DNA of 64,000 bases from Aradus depressus (GCA_963662175.1 OY759214.1:1736001-1800000), one strand, 5' to 3'; positions 14,401 to 24,600 are shown, counted from the stretch's first letter. Numbers and translations: made by a program. Notes: generated by a model from the letters alone, not told the origin.

Positions 14401-14801
14401 ATTGATATGAAAATAACATAATAAAAGTATAAGGGATCAATAATTGAAACGAGGCTTACATCAGTGTGTTCATTGTTTTCTTCGCCAAACGTCCAGGAAG
14501 AACGGAGTGACCCATCTGTATGATTTATAACAAACACCTGAGGTCCACAAGCAAACCATGAATGTGTGTGAGCTAAAAAAAACAAATATATTTGTTATCA
14601 CTAACACCTAATGACAGCAGAGAATTTCCAATAAGTCACGTTAACATCTTAAAACGATGAAGGAACTGGAATAAAAAACTTTATGAACGTACAAGAAAAC
14701 ACTCCAACAATAACGTCTTGTCCGTACTTTTCAAGTTCCCGAACAATAAGGGGATCATAATCGGAAGCCTTAGTTACGTTCACTTTCTTAAAAATAACCA
14801 T
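107..14801 (-). CDS. Elys: ELYS nucleoporin (AHCTF1/MEL-28), 5' 14 exons, gene runs off left edge
   Basis: ELYS binds chromatin and recruits the Nup107-160 complex when nuclear pores reassemble after mitosis; it acts at the nuclear envelope and kinetochores. Exons on the minus strand: 14801-14693, 14572-14460, 13821-13678, 12802-12655, 11265-11116, 9541-9427, 8125-7942, 7357-7213, 5763-5457, 4550-4360, 3413-3233, 2530-2390, 2046-1881, 325-107. Together about 771 codons. Residues 1-470 match the N-terminal seven-bladed beta-propeller of ELYS (FACGPQ, LEPVDDPRHNLYLWV, VVFDLNQWYREQMP); residues 472-771 match the helical domain (CTPLFD, EEEGGSPEYPPPSV). All junctions are GT-AG and in phase except exon 8 to exon 9, where one base is unaccounted for. 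The disordered, DNA-binding C-terminal half expected of the family would lie left of position 1. Identification is from recalled family sequence, not a search. Confidence 0.95.
655..1515 (-). repeat. Dispersed repeat family D, copy in ELYS intron 13
   Basis: Contains CTCGAGAACGGCTGGACC at the left, G-rich blocks with GTGACGTC and CATGGAATTTCACATG, degenerate 33-bp units from 1190 to 1440 and ends GTCGGGTCAGCTAGTA. It is the reverse complement of the 16519-18169 family. Class unknown; such end motifs are common in arthropod repeats. Confidence 0.7.
1881..2046 (-). CDS. Elys: ELYS exon 13
   Basis: Acceptor TATTCTTTAG, donor GCCAG|GTAAT. Codes LKFASLSILPEPNENG, aligning with WFSHSGLLPEG of ELYS. 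Phase agrees with both neighbours. Confidence 0.85.
2182..2343 (+). repeat. 54-bp tandem repeat, 3 copies
   Basis: Three perfect copies starting TTTTGACAAAATTGGAG at 2182, 2236 and 2290, in ELYS intron 12 only about 45 bases beyond the exon 12 donor. Open on the plus strand, which is a by-product of the 54-base period. Confidence 0.95.
2390..2530 (-). CDS. Elys: ELYS exon 12
   Basis: Acceptor TTTGTTTTAG, donor AACA|GTAAGT. Codes TPLFDHSGLEFDVSERRTLQ, matching VPLFDGS of vertebrate ELYS; the split codon at the junction gives the conserved Cys before TPLFD. Confidence 0.93.
3233..3413 (-). CDS. Elys: ELYS exon 11
   Basis: Acceptor TGTTTTTAG, donor ATAT|GTACG. Starts EEERSYVLTICLENRVLSV and contains LDYLLSWMWQLHTIYKSH, matching the first helices of the ELYS alpha-solenoid. 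Confidence 0.92.
3590..3730 (+). mobile_element. tRNA-derived SINE family B fragment
   Basis: tRNA-like head (TGGCTGTGCGGACTAGAGCG; GCATGGTTTGCGGGATGGAA) followed by a tail ending GGGGCCATGG. The same tail lies reversed at 18935-19015. In ELYS intron 10. Confidence 0.65.
4360..4550 (-). CDS. Elys: ELYS exon 10
   Basis: Acceptor ATTGTTGCAG, donor TAAG|GTTAG, 64 codons after adding the carried base. Codes SLAAGLIPAFFDPPDPYTAS, equivalent to the CLVAGLLSPRFVD segment that joins propeller to helical domain. Confidence 0.92.
5457..5763 (-). CDS. Elys: ELYS exon 9
   Basis: Acceptor AAATTTAG|ACC, donor TTTG|GTAAA. Codes SRLVVFDLNQWYREQMPEEA and LEQHFQPSSFTF, matching YLGLFDINRWYHAQMP and EQFFNPSTYNF of vertebrate ELYS (last propeller blade). 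The 5' boundary is the only uncertain one: in the coding frame it demands phase 0 but exon 8 delivers phase 1. Confidence 0.88.
6332..7036 (-). mobile_element. PIF/Harbinger-type DNA transposon, deletion derivative
   Basis: Terminal inverted repeats begin GGTCCCATTCACACGAGTGA and GGCCTCATTCAGACGAGTGA, both continuing CTTTTGTCAC, flanked by TTA at 6329-6331 and 7037-7039, the usual 3-bp Harbinger target duplication. Minus strand near 6640-6745 codes SLLNLLTPAICLQDTNMRQS followed by IPPQERLAVT, matching the N-terminus of Harbinger nucleases; the catalytic region is missing. In the intron between ELYS exons 8 and 9. Confidence 0.88.
7213..7357 (-). CDS. Elys: ELYS exon 8
   Basis: Acceptor TTTAAACAG, donor ACTG|GTGAGT. 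Codes GFEAANIVYRLSPG and RIIGCQAVAKTVPK, matching the LLGCQ segment of ELYS. Leaves in phase 1, which does not fit the acceptor seen for exon 9. Confidence 0.9.
7942..8125 (-). CDS. Elys: ELYS exon 7
   Basis: Acceptor GATTGCAG, donor CCAG|GTAAC, leaves in phase 0. Codes VTSLCLLEPVDDPRHNLYLW and then FNVPEYGGYYQ, among the most conserved propeller segments of ELYS. Confidence 0.95.
9427..9541 (-). CDS. Elys: ELYS exon 6
   Basis: Acceptor TACCTTTCAG, donor GTCT|GTAAGT. Codes ITALLYSQESASLYVGTSTG followed by SIHIWNLSSL, a classic WD blade ending in the W of the repeat. Confidence 0.93.
9719..10520 (+). mobile_element. Mariner-family transposon relic 1
   Basis: Inverted ends CGAGGTGTGTTCAAAAAGTA / GAACACACCTCG. 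Interior has transposase remnants SKVLEMLNIAFGKSAMSKTR and, near 10290, YSPDMAPCDFFLF, the conserved block around the third catalytic Asp. The middle is deleted and frames are broken. In ELYS intron 5. Confidence 0.9.
11116..11265 (-). CDS. Elys: ELYS exon 5
   Basis: Acceptor AATGTTTAG, donor CTCTG|GTAAG; enters and leaves in phase 1. Codes a polar loop (SGGERGEMKFISASELTEEV) at the position of the acidic inter-blade insert of vertebrate ELYS. Too short and without a start codon to stand out alone. Confidence 0.85.
11340..11400 (+). mobile_element. tRNA-like SINE head with B-box
   Basis: GGCTCACTAGTTGAGTGCTTGCC resembles an A-box and GGTTCGAATCC a B-box, but the stems do not form a cloverleaf. 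Instead AAAGACGTG...CACGTCTTT and GGCTGG...CCAGCC make one long hairpin. Probably a SINE head, not a tRNA gene. Confidence 0.5.
11415..11464. repeat. 50-base hairpin
   Basis: CATTGTTACGCTACGGGATG... folds back on ...TTGCATCCCATAGCATAACAATG with about 23-base arms and a 4-base loop. In ELYS intron 4. Confidence 0.8.
12655..12802 (-). CDS. Elys: ELYS exon 4
   Basis: Acceptor CATGTTCAG, donor AAAG|GTCAT. Codes GLLAVGSADGTLLIVDLCRS, a WD-like blade matching the ILLVDLC motif of ELYS. Ends in phase 1. Confidence 0.93.
13003..13200 (+). mobile_element. SINE family A, diverged copy
   Basis: Retains AAAACCCGGCC, GGATGGGACGT, CTCGAGCCTG and CGGGCTC segments of the SINE-A body in order. Strongly decayed; in ELYS intron 3. 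Confidence 0.55.
13678..13821 (-). CDS. Elys: ELYS exon 3
   Basis: Acceptor TTTATTTTCAG, donor CCG|GTAAT, exactly 48 codons in phase 0. Codes PLLILGVCSETSNQISFFNP, the second-blade strand pattern. It has no own methionine start, so it was found by phase and splice signals. Confidence 0.85.
13825..14459. other. ELYS intron 2, featureless
   Basis: AT-rich intron between ELYS exons 3 and 2. I see no gene or recognisable repeat in it. Confidence 0.6.
14460..14572 (-). CDS. Elys: ELYS exon 2
   Basis: Acceptor TTTTTTTTAG|CT, donor GAT|GTAAG. Codes HSWFACGPQVFVINHTDGS, the first propeller blade, closely matching vertebrate ELYS around its ACGPQ motif. Confidence 0.93.
14693..14801 (-). CDS. Elys: ELYS exon 1 (start codon)
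   Basis: ATG at 14801-14799 opens 36 codons plus one base; donor T|GTACG. Protein begins MVIFKKVNVTKASDYDP. Chosen because it joins in phase to exon 2 and lies just before the intergenic promoter region. Confidence 0.8.
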
Positions 14802-15571
14802 TGCGTATTATTAACGCTGACAAAAAAAGCTAAAAACACTTGACAGCACTTTCATTAAAGCCACAATTAACACGAACAACTCCCCATTCCTACTAAAACT
14901 GAAGAAAGTGATAACTGAAAGAACCTTCTGATTATAATAATATAAAAAATTCACACCCTCGTACAGTTAGACAATAACTTGTATCAACAACTATGGTCAT
15001 ACAAACAACAAGAACATCACATATTTGAGTTTTTATAACACAAAGAATTTCGAATTAATAATTAGCCATTAATAAAATTTATTTAGCATGTTCAGAACAA
15101 AATTTATAAAACCCTATGCGCGAAGCTAATAAAATGGCGGATTGCCGGCAATGCAGCCTTAATCATATCTGTTCGAGTTTGGAAGGAGAAAAAAGAAAAA
15201 CAATTATTCAAAAGCTGTTATTATATCTTTTATAAAAATACTAACATAATTTTTTTAAGTTGTTTGTTTTAAATTTCAAAATAAATAAAAGTTACTTATG
15301 TTTGTTGAAATTTTTTGGCGGCATATTTATCTCAGGTGTCACTTCGAGAGGTTAAATGGAGGAGTTTTGTTTTCTGTTTTGAATATTTTTTACTTATCAA
15401 GTTTTTCTTCCATTTTCTGTATCATTTTATGATTGCTGAAACCGCAGTTTAATTTTTTTTAGTCTACCTCTTTATTTCTTTTAATATTCTTGATGTTTTT
15501 CGTATCTCCAAATATAACATATTATTATATTATAGTATTTTAAAATAAAAAAGTATTTTTTTCTTTGTGAT
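14802..15571. promoter_or_regulatory. ELYS/TOPBP1 bidirectional promoter region
   Basis: The 770 bases between the two start codons hold both 5' UTRs and must contain both transcription starts. Most of it is AT-rich. The exception is a GC-richer island at about 15110-15185 containing AAAATGGCGG at 15131-15140, like the YY1/Pho core, followed by the palindrome GCCGGC. The motif role is inference. Confidence 0.6.
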
Positions 15572-15670
15572 ATGGCATTAGGATGTGATAGTGATGTAGG
15601 GACACACATCTTATTATATTTTGTTCAAGATGGTTTCACAAGTTCGAAAGAAATGCGGCAAGCTTTCACA
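15572..15670 (+). CDS. TOPBP1: TOPBP1 exon 1 (start codon)
   Basis: ATG at 15572, 33 codons, donor ACA|GTAAAT. Codes ILLYFVQDGFTSSKEMRQAF, the BRCT0 first strand (FVKFL... in human). A competing ATG at 15631 is in another frame and reaches a stop at the donor. Confidence 0.85.
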
Positions 15671-18600
15671 GTAAATACGTTACGCACATCTTTTCTTGGT
15701 ATGTTAGCTGTATTATATTTGTAGTTTTCGTTAATTCAGATGTATATTATTGTTACAGCTCTGTCAGGAGAGTAAATTTAAACCAAGCATCATTTGCGCT
15801 GACGACGTACACGACATCGAATTGAATAAGAAGGTGGTATTCATACTAGAGGAGTTCAAGGGTGAAGTTTTTGAGTATTTAGGTAACAAAGAATGTTTGT
15901 AAGTATCATATATTTTTTTTATTATCATACATTATTCTGGTAGTGTATTGTTAGTGAACTATTTGAAAAAAAAAATGGTCCTGATGGGATCTTCACGAGT
16001 TGATCCGCATAATGTTTCAGTTATGCTCACTTGTAGTGTGAAATGATAGTCCTCATATTTTATAACAGTTCCATTTTTTTCTTGAAAATCTATTTATGAA
16101 AATATAATTTATCGCTTGTCCATCAATTTGAAGCCTTTCTCGTTGGTGCCACAGATTTCTGTTCGGTCATCGATTCAGGGATTTGTTTAATATAGAGGAT
16201 ATTTGATATATTCAAAGTGTTCTCTATAAATGAATCATGTTCAACAACCGATACCTTTCTTAAGACAGTAATATCAAAATTGTGGGTCCTAATTCCTAAT
16301 TATTAAGATTATTGATACTTAACATTTTTTGCAGAGATATTGTGAAACACAGGATAAAAAATATAAAGTAACGTAGACGTTTTTCTTTATATTTTTTGTT
16401 ATGATTATTATCTTTTGGCTTAGGGCTGTTTCTTGTAGGATCCATGCAGAAACTGTCTGTTCCCTTAATACAGACAGAGGAACTGTGTATGTTTACGTTA
16501 CATTTCATGTGTATTTCATACTAGCAGTAATACCCGGCTTTGCCCGGGGAACTTTGACTTTTCTCCTAATATCTCTAGTTCGAATTCTATTCAATTCTTC
16601 ATGATGTCATAATTTTCAATTATTTATACGGAATAAGGCTTATAGTCCTTAAACGGCAGACACCAGTATGTTTTTAGGAAACCTGGGCGCAACAGCTAGT
16701 ATGCTCCTTTCAACGGCAGCTAGTGAATACTTGGCATCGCTGGACACTCTAGGCAGTGCGTACATAAGAACACTTATGACCACAGCTAGTATGTGCCTTG
16801 CAACGGCGGACCCCACAGCTAGTACGTAGTTAGGAACGCTGGGCACCACAGCTAGTAAGTGCCTTGCAACGGCGGACCCCACATCTAGTACATAGTTAGG
16901 AACGCTGGGCACCACGGCTAGTATATGCCTTGCAACGGCGGACCCCACAGCTAGTACGTAGTTAGGAACGCTGGGCATCACAGTTAGTAAGTGCCTTGCA
17001 ACGGCGGACCCCACAGCTAGTACGTAGTTAGGAACGCTGGACACCACGGCTAGTATATGCCTTGCAACGGCGGACCCCACAGCTAGTACGTAGTTAGAAA
17101 CGCTGGGCATCAAAGCCAGTATGTGCCTTTCAACAGCGGACCCCACTGCTAGTACATTGATACTACTTCTACACGTGAAATTTCATGAGAATCCGATTAC
17201 CCTTCAATGAGTAAGCATTATTTTTATGCTTAGCCCCCCCCACCCCCGTTCAAATTGTTGAGATGTCACAGTGTATTTTTCGATTTCGCTTTTGAAAATA
17301 CTAAATGTGAAATTCCATGACAATCAGATCATCCATTAATGAGCTAGCACTATATTTATACATATGCCCCCACATCTCCCCCTCCCGTTCACAATTTTGT
17401 GACGTCACACACCCTATTTTTTTATTTGGTCTTTAAGAATACTACATGTAAAATTCCATGAAAATCCGACCATTAGTTAATGAGCTACCACTATTTGTAT
17501 ACTTGGGCCTACCCCTACAACCCCCCTCCCGTTCACAATATCGTGACGTCACCCATCCTATTTTTCTATTTGGCCTTTAAGAATACTACACATGAAATTT
17601 CATGAATATCCGACCATTAGTTAATAAGCTAGCACTATATTTATGCTTAGCCCCCCTTTAAACCTTCCCCCCCCCCCCCTCCCGTCCGAAATTTTGGGAC
17701 GTCACATCGCCTATTATTCAATCGGGTTCGACAGGATGCTACAGGGGTTAGGTTAGGTTTTATGACTCATGCCCGGGCTTTAACTACGAGGTCATATCGC
17801 CTACTACCAGAGCGCTCTTTCGTCACGCTGGTGGACATGAGCCCGACTCTACTGTGGGAGTCCTAAATTTTGCCTACCCTAAATTTTTATTCATCTAGGG
17901 TACGGGTCTTTAACGAGTACCTGACATCGTACAGGCTCGGGACCATCGCTTAACGTCCCATCCGAAGGACGGCGTGCTTAAGTTTATTTTACCTCCCAGA
18001 TAAAATAAACTAAGGGCCTCGGTCGGGCTACGAACCCACGACCTTGAGCTCAGAAGTCAAGCACGCATACCACAGGATGCTACATGTGAAGTTTTATGGA
18101 AATCCGACTAGCCGTTTGGGCGTGACGCTGGAACACACAAACCCCGTTTCAGCTTTACTAATATAGATTATGCAAGTCGGTCGAAGAGAACGGAAAAATA
18201 AGAGCCCCCCAATTCAAAAATCCCAATAACTACCGATGTAATGAATGTATCAACATATCAACATCAAATTTCGTATTTAAAATTAAAATCCACTGAGGAC
18301 CTAACCAGTCAAATTTTTGCGATATCGGCTGAGGGGAAAGGGGAGTTCCGGGGAGGGGGCTCCCTTAGGCCCCCCAAACCCCCCCCCCTCCCCCGTTCAC
18401 AATTTGTGGACTCCACATAGCCTATTTTTCAACTTGGCTTTTAAGAATACTACATGTGAAATTTCATGATAATCCGTCCATCCGTTAATGCGCTAGAGCT
18501 ATTTTTATGCTTAGGCCCCCCTTACAACCCCCCGTTCGTTCGAAATTTTGGGACCCCACATAGCCTATTATTCAATCGGGCTCAAAAGGATGCTACATGC

Positions 18601-21600
18601 GAGGTTCCATGAAAATCCGTCCAGCCGTTTGGGCGTGACGCTGGAACAAACAAACACACAAACCCCGTTTCAGCTTTGTTAATATTGATTTCAATACATT
18701 ATATAATGTGTCCAGAGAAATCAGGTTATTTGATGTATTTAGATTAACTGTAAACAATGGCTTGACTCAATATATAATTGCATTACTAATGCATTTAAGG
18801 TCAGATGTTTTTAGTTAAATTAATACACATATATTTTTTTTTTAATGGAGTTTTTTTTTTTTTTTTTTTTTTTTTTGGCTTTATGTACGGTGCATATTAG
18901 CCATATCAATGTGTTATATATAATTATTTAAGACATCCATGGCCCCGGGAGAGAGTTCTATCTACGAAATAAAACTCACTCCCGGACGGGATTCGAACCC
19001 GCAAACCATGAAGCTAAGATGGATTTAATGGAGTTTTTAGTTGGACGGGGATTTAATGGAGTTAATAGGAAGTATATTTTAGTCGTTTTCAAGAAGAAAA
19101 ATAAAACAATTATTAGGAGATATTTATTTCTAATGTAGTGTAATCTTTTTTTTATTTTCGCATTTATTTATCTTTTTATTTTCATTTATTTTGTGAATTC
19201 TAATAATAAATGATTAAGTGTATAAAGTTTACTTATACTGTTGTGAGGAAGTGTAAAGACAGCCTCCTATAATCCTATAATGTTACATATCTGGAAGTTT
19301 TTCTTAAGTTTTCTTCTAATAGTATTATTTTATTTTTTCAGAGTCGTTGGTCCTAGCTGCATTGTGTATTGTATCAATGAGAAGATTCCCATTCCTGACA
19401 ATAACAGCCCTGTTTTCAATACAGCTTTAAGAGGTGTTGTCGTTACTGCTTCAAAACTCAGTAAATCTGACAAGGTCGGCTTAACTTATTATTTTTACAA
19501 TTCATTTTTTTATTTATTTCCTCCTATTTATTAACTCATCCCTCCCCCCCCCTAGTTCCTCAAAATATTGTAAAATGCTATATTTTTGTGCGCATTGCGG
19601 AAATACATTGCCGGTTATTTACTGATTAATTTTAATTTTGTTATATGATAGTTAGGATCTTTTTATTGTTGATTCTATTTTTAGGGTTCCATAGGTTGAA
19701 AAGGGGAGATCATAGCGAGCTGTTTGTCCGTCTCCAAAGACGAAACCGATCAAGTTAGTAAGTTCCATTCTGAATTGGGTTTTCAGAAACACCCAGAAAT
19801 ACGGCCCGGCCTGAGACAATTATAAGCTATAATCACAAAAATGTCCCTCCCACATGAGCAGAGATGGGCATAATCATAATCAATGATTAAGATTACGATT
19901 ATAATTTAAAAAATTGGGTGATTACTTGATTACAAGATTGTAATCGTAATCACGGCCATGATTATGATTATTACTAGATTACCGAGTAATCATGGAATCA
20001 TAATCACAATGTACACATGATAACACAGCGCAAAGCCTTCGATTTCCTTTCATTTTAAATCGTTTTATTTTTTACACTAATAAATAATTTTTTTTAAGTT
20101 TATTGCGTAAGGAAAGTGCTATTACCATTTTTTTCAATTTGGTACCCACGAAATGAGTACCCATGAGGGCAAATATTGGAAAATTACAAAAATCACAAAA
20201 ACAAATTAACGAGTTGGTGATGTTTAAGGAGATTTCTCAATATAGTATTCTTCAGCTGTAGCTATTTTTCTTTTTCTTCATTAAAAACGTATCTCTACTA
20301 TAAAGATGTTATGGCATCCTCAGTTTATATAAAATTTAAAACGTCGTTGATACAGGAATTGTTTTGATTTTATTCAATTTAGTCGTAACATTCATTATAT
20401 TTGTGCTAACCAACCTGTATTTTGATCGTTTAGTGCTTAGTGCTCGATACGTCCATATAGAAAAAATAAGTTTTAAAAACATTGGAAGAGAAAAGACCTG
20501 CAACTAAAAAATAAAACAATAAACGAGAAAACCGGGTAAGAGGTGACTTAATACTTGACCTTGATATCCATGCAACACCCTCCCAAATGTAGGTAAGGGC
20601 ATTACGATCCATCAACAGATGCTTCATTTTATTTTATCCAAGTACCTCCACATTTAATAAGAATAAACATTTTTTTTTCTAATGTCCTTTCTGTTCTTGC
20701 TAATATAAAAGTTTATATTAATGGTCTCTTAATAACATAATTATTATTCTTTTCTTGCTTTCTTATTTATGTGTTCGTATAAGAACGTATTATGATCGCG
20801 CAAAACTTCCAGATTATATGAAAGCTTACAAGGCGCGAATAGTTGCCGGCCTCTGTTCTCTTCACAATGTCTAGTACACTTAAAAATATGAATAACGTCT
20901 GAAGAGCAAATTCAAGAATTTTTTTGGGTGAGAAGGAAGGGGGGAGGGAGGGAAGACAAATAATTTTGATGGATGTGATTAAGTGCGGTATGAAATGGAA
21001 GGTGATGATGTGTAGAATGTAGAATCAGAATGTGTTTTTTGTTCATTTTCAGCTCTTGGAATGGCGGTGTGAGAGGGGGAAAAGTGTGTGCAAACGTTTG
21101 CCCACCCTCCCCCCCCCTCCCCCCCCCCCCCATGTTTATTATGATAATGATATTCTGTGATTTGTCTCATGGGGGAAACTTTCGTCGAGTGCCATTGTTT
21201 TGGATGAAGTCTGCACAGTAGTTTTGGATGAAGTCTGCACAGTAGTTTTGGATGAAGTCGGCACAGTAGTTTTGCGAGGAGAGGGAGACATTTTCCCAAC
21301 TTTTCCTTTCATTTCATTCAAGACATTAATATAAAGTGAATATTACTCCAACTAATAATAATTCTGAATATAGTATTCAATAATTTTTTGTTTTACTATA
21401 ATAAATGTGGACGTGAGATTCCCTCAAATTTCGAGTTGCAAAGAAGCTTTATATAATCTTAACCACGGTGCCTAGCGGCATTATGGTAAGCTAATGGATT
21501 CTTTTAGAAGTCTGATAGGGGCGCCGGTAACTCAGTGGTGTGCGTGCTCGCTTATTTAGCTCGAGATTGCCGGTTCGAAAACCGGCCGAGGTCCTTAGGT

Positions 21601-24600
21601 TTTTCTATCTGGGAAGTGAAAAAACCTTGAGCATGCCGTCCTTCGGATGGGTCGTTAAGCGCGATAGTGCTGAGCCTGTACGATGTCAGATACTTGTTAA
21701 AGATGAAAAGTTAATAAACCTAGGTAAGCAACATTTACTTAGTACTCCCACTTCAGAGTAGAGAGTCTCCTGATGTAGGCGATATGACCTCGATATAAGT
21801 TGAAAGCCCGGGCGTGAGTCAAAATTGAGACTAACTAGAAGTCTGATTGTTTTTTTTGTTTTTTTGGGGGAGGGCGGAAGCTCTACACAGGTAGTAATAG
21901 AAAGTGAAAAAATGAACTTTACGGAACCCTTTAATGTGTCTCGATATGCAAACACTTGCCTGTACTTTTTTAAACTGGTAGCTGCATATTTTTCTCTTTT
22001 GTATTGCTGTTAACTTATACTCTGTTGTTCAGGAGAAGATACGGAAGCTGGTCGGCTTCATGGGAGGTATCTACGTAGATCAACTGACTTTGGCCGTCAC
22101 CTACCTCATTGCAGATAAAGTCACGCCAGGGAAGTGCGATGTGAGATATACAATTATTATTATTATTTTTTCTTAATATTACTTTTTTTTATGTTTTCCG
22201 AAGAGTAGAAACTATCGTTGGATTATATTCGATAGTTATGTGCAAGGAGAAATGATCTCCAGTCAATGTTTTATTTAAATTTTTTCTTCATATATTTTTT
22301 AATATTTCGGCACCTTCAAATAAAATGTGGTCTTTGCAAGTGTAATGTAAAAACACGAATATAACTGTTTAGGTCCACTTACAGCTTTATTTGACAAGCT
22401 TCTATATAAAGGAAAAAAGTCTGGAACCATGAACGTTTGCTGAACTTACTTTGAGAAAACTATTCGTGTTTTTGCGTTATTATAAACGTGTTTTTACATT
22501 ACATTTCCAGCCACCACACCTTTTCTGAAGATGTAAGAAAAATTGAAAATGAAACATGAATTAGGGCTATTTGAGTCCACCAGAATCAAAACTCACAATA
22601 TCCAAAAATCAAAATTCTGGGAATTTGCCAAAAACCGCTCTCGACTACAATTTGCTTCGCCGGTTCTTGCAAATGTTTTTTTTTTTTACATTCTGTTAGC
22701 ACTTTAAAATGAAATACATACAAAAACAACGGATTTTTATATAGCGTTATAAAAATAAAAGCAGTAAAATTTTGGATTATGTTAGTTTTGAAACTAATGT
22801 TTGGATAATGTGAGTTTTGATTCTCACCATATAGGATAATAATAGTTTTGTTCCTAAATAACTTTATTTAAAATAAAAACTGCAAAAAAATACAATACAA
22901 AATAAAAAAATAAATGACAACCTCTTTGAGCAGGTTATGCTTGCAAATACTGCTTTCTGATTGGTTAAAAGACGCTTAGTGTCAGAACTAACATTATCCA
23001 CTAGGTTGTTTTGACTCCAACCCTCAACTTCTAGGCCATGTTTGAATTCAGTTCTAAAAATTGCAAAAATAACCACTGCCATCTCAATTTTGTTAATTTT
23101 GGATATTGTGAGTTTTGATTCCGGAGGACTCATTTGTGGTTTATAGATAACAATTATTATTGTATTTTTTTATCCCACTGATGAAAGTTGGACGAGAGCT
23201 GAAAACTGTAGTTTCCGTTTTCTCACTTCGAGTCTTCCCTTCTCTTCGAATTTTACAGTTGGAATTTATTTGTTTTTACCTTGATACCTTCCCCTGCGGT
23301 TGTTTTCGAGTAACCTGTATGCCACTCTGGCCATATTTGCACATGAAACAGTCCTAGTATCGCAAGAAGAAAATGCAGTTATCGCTAGAAATCAGTTTCA
23401 AAATGGCTTAGAACTATTGACATTTTTTAATAAGTCCAATCACTTTTGAAGCCTTCATTGTAAGACGCCACACACACTCCAATAGGATGGAACCCCAGTG
23501 GCCGTGCTATGAAGTTGCTCAGTGTCCATTTGGACAGGAGACTACTGGTGGATCCATATTGACACCAAGACCATAAGATTGCCCATCCTCTACTCTGTCA
23601 TAAAGAGGTCAGGATTGAGGAATGTCCAACATTTCACAAAAAGGTCGTCATTTAATGAGTTTACAAATGGTTTATCACAATCCGTGATTACTTATTTTTC
23701 GATGCGGATATATAATTGTAAGACTTTTTAAAACCGTGGCCATGAGCATTATTTTCGGAGGGTGAGATACAAAAGTATTTTAAAGAAGTTGTTTTATTAC
23801 TAATATAGCTATATGTATATATATATGTATATATATATATTGGGATGCGTGTACACGGGGGGGACTAACCTTCCAATGTTCTTATCCCTTCCTGTTATCT
23901 CTACTCTGGGAGTTCTAAATGTTGTTCTATCCAGGTTTAGTTATCTAAGGTAGGACTCTTTATCTGACATCGCACTGGCTCGGGACCATAGCTTAACTCC
24001 CATCCGAAGGTCAAGGTTTTTACCTCAGATAAAGAAATTAACATGAGACGTTCAGCGATGGTCGCCAGGTACTACTTGCAGATTCCCTACCCCAAGTAAA
24101 GAAACCTGGTTAAGCAATATATAAGACTCCCACCAGAGAGACGAAAGAGCGCTCTGGTAGTAGGCGATATGACCTCATGTTAAAGCTAGTGCATGAGTCA
24201 CAAAAACAGACAAACAATTATTCCCTCCGGTCCTCGAATAGCGACTCATTAGTGAGTTGTACTGTATGTTCTTATTATATTACTACAAGTCACTACCGCG
24301 ACCGGCAGTTGGCAGTAGGCAGATAACTTTCTATTTTTTCTTATTATTACTACTATTATTACTACTTTCAGAAAGCGGTGGAGCACAACATCCCTATAGT
24401 GGGCTCCTCGTGGATCCTGGCTGTATGGGCTGCTTCCCAGGCAGGCGGTTTGCCTCCACAACCTACCGCCTACAGGCTGCCACCCTTTGCAGGCATGCAC
24501 ATCACCTGTAGCAACCTGAGTCAAAATGTAAAAAAGAAATTACAAACCATCATTGAGGCTAATGGTAACTATTTATTCATTTGTTTTATTATAGATTTCT

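Larger units (their letters stand above)
16519..18169 (+). repeat. Dispersed repeat family D, long copy in TOPBP1 intron 2
   Basis: Starts CTAGCAGTAATACCCGGC, holds a 66-bp array at 16660-17155, then four degenerate blocks of about 120-180 bases with CATGAAAATCCG, GAGCTAGCACTAT and C-rich runs, and ends CAGCTTTACTAATATAGAT. Interrupted at 17744-18071 by a SINE. A second partial copy spans 18300-18690. No open coding sequence survives. Confidence 0.75.

Noticed and set aside
15134..15235. 33-codon ORF starting ATGGCGGATTGC in the intergenic promoter
   Set aside because: Short, no recognised similarity, and the ATG lies inside the YY1-like motif; may at most be an upstream ORF in a TOPBP1 leader.
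16649..17146. 165-codon minus-strand open frame
   Set aside because: It is produced by a 66-bp repeat whose period is a multiple of three; the peptide is a simple repeat with no family resemblance.
17748..17757. Interstitial telomere array
   Set aside because: Only two TTAGG units, at a SINE 3' end; too short to call telomeric.
22864..23133. 89-codon minus ORF starting at the end of the 561-bp element
   Set aside because: Starts in a terminal inverted repeat and ends in low-complexity F/C-rich sequence; no family match.
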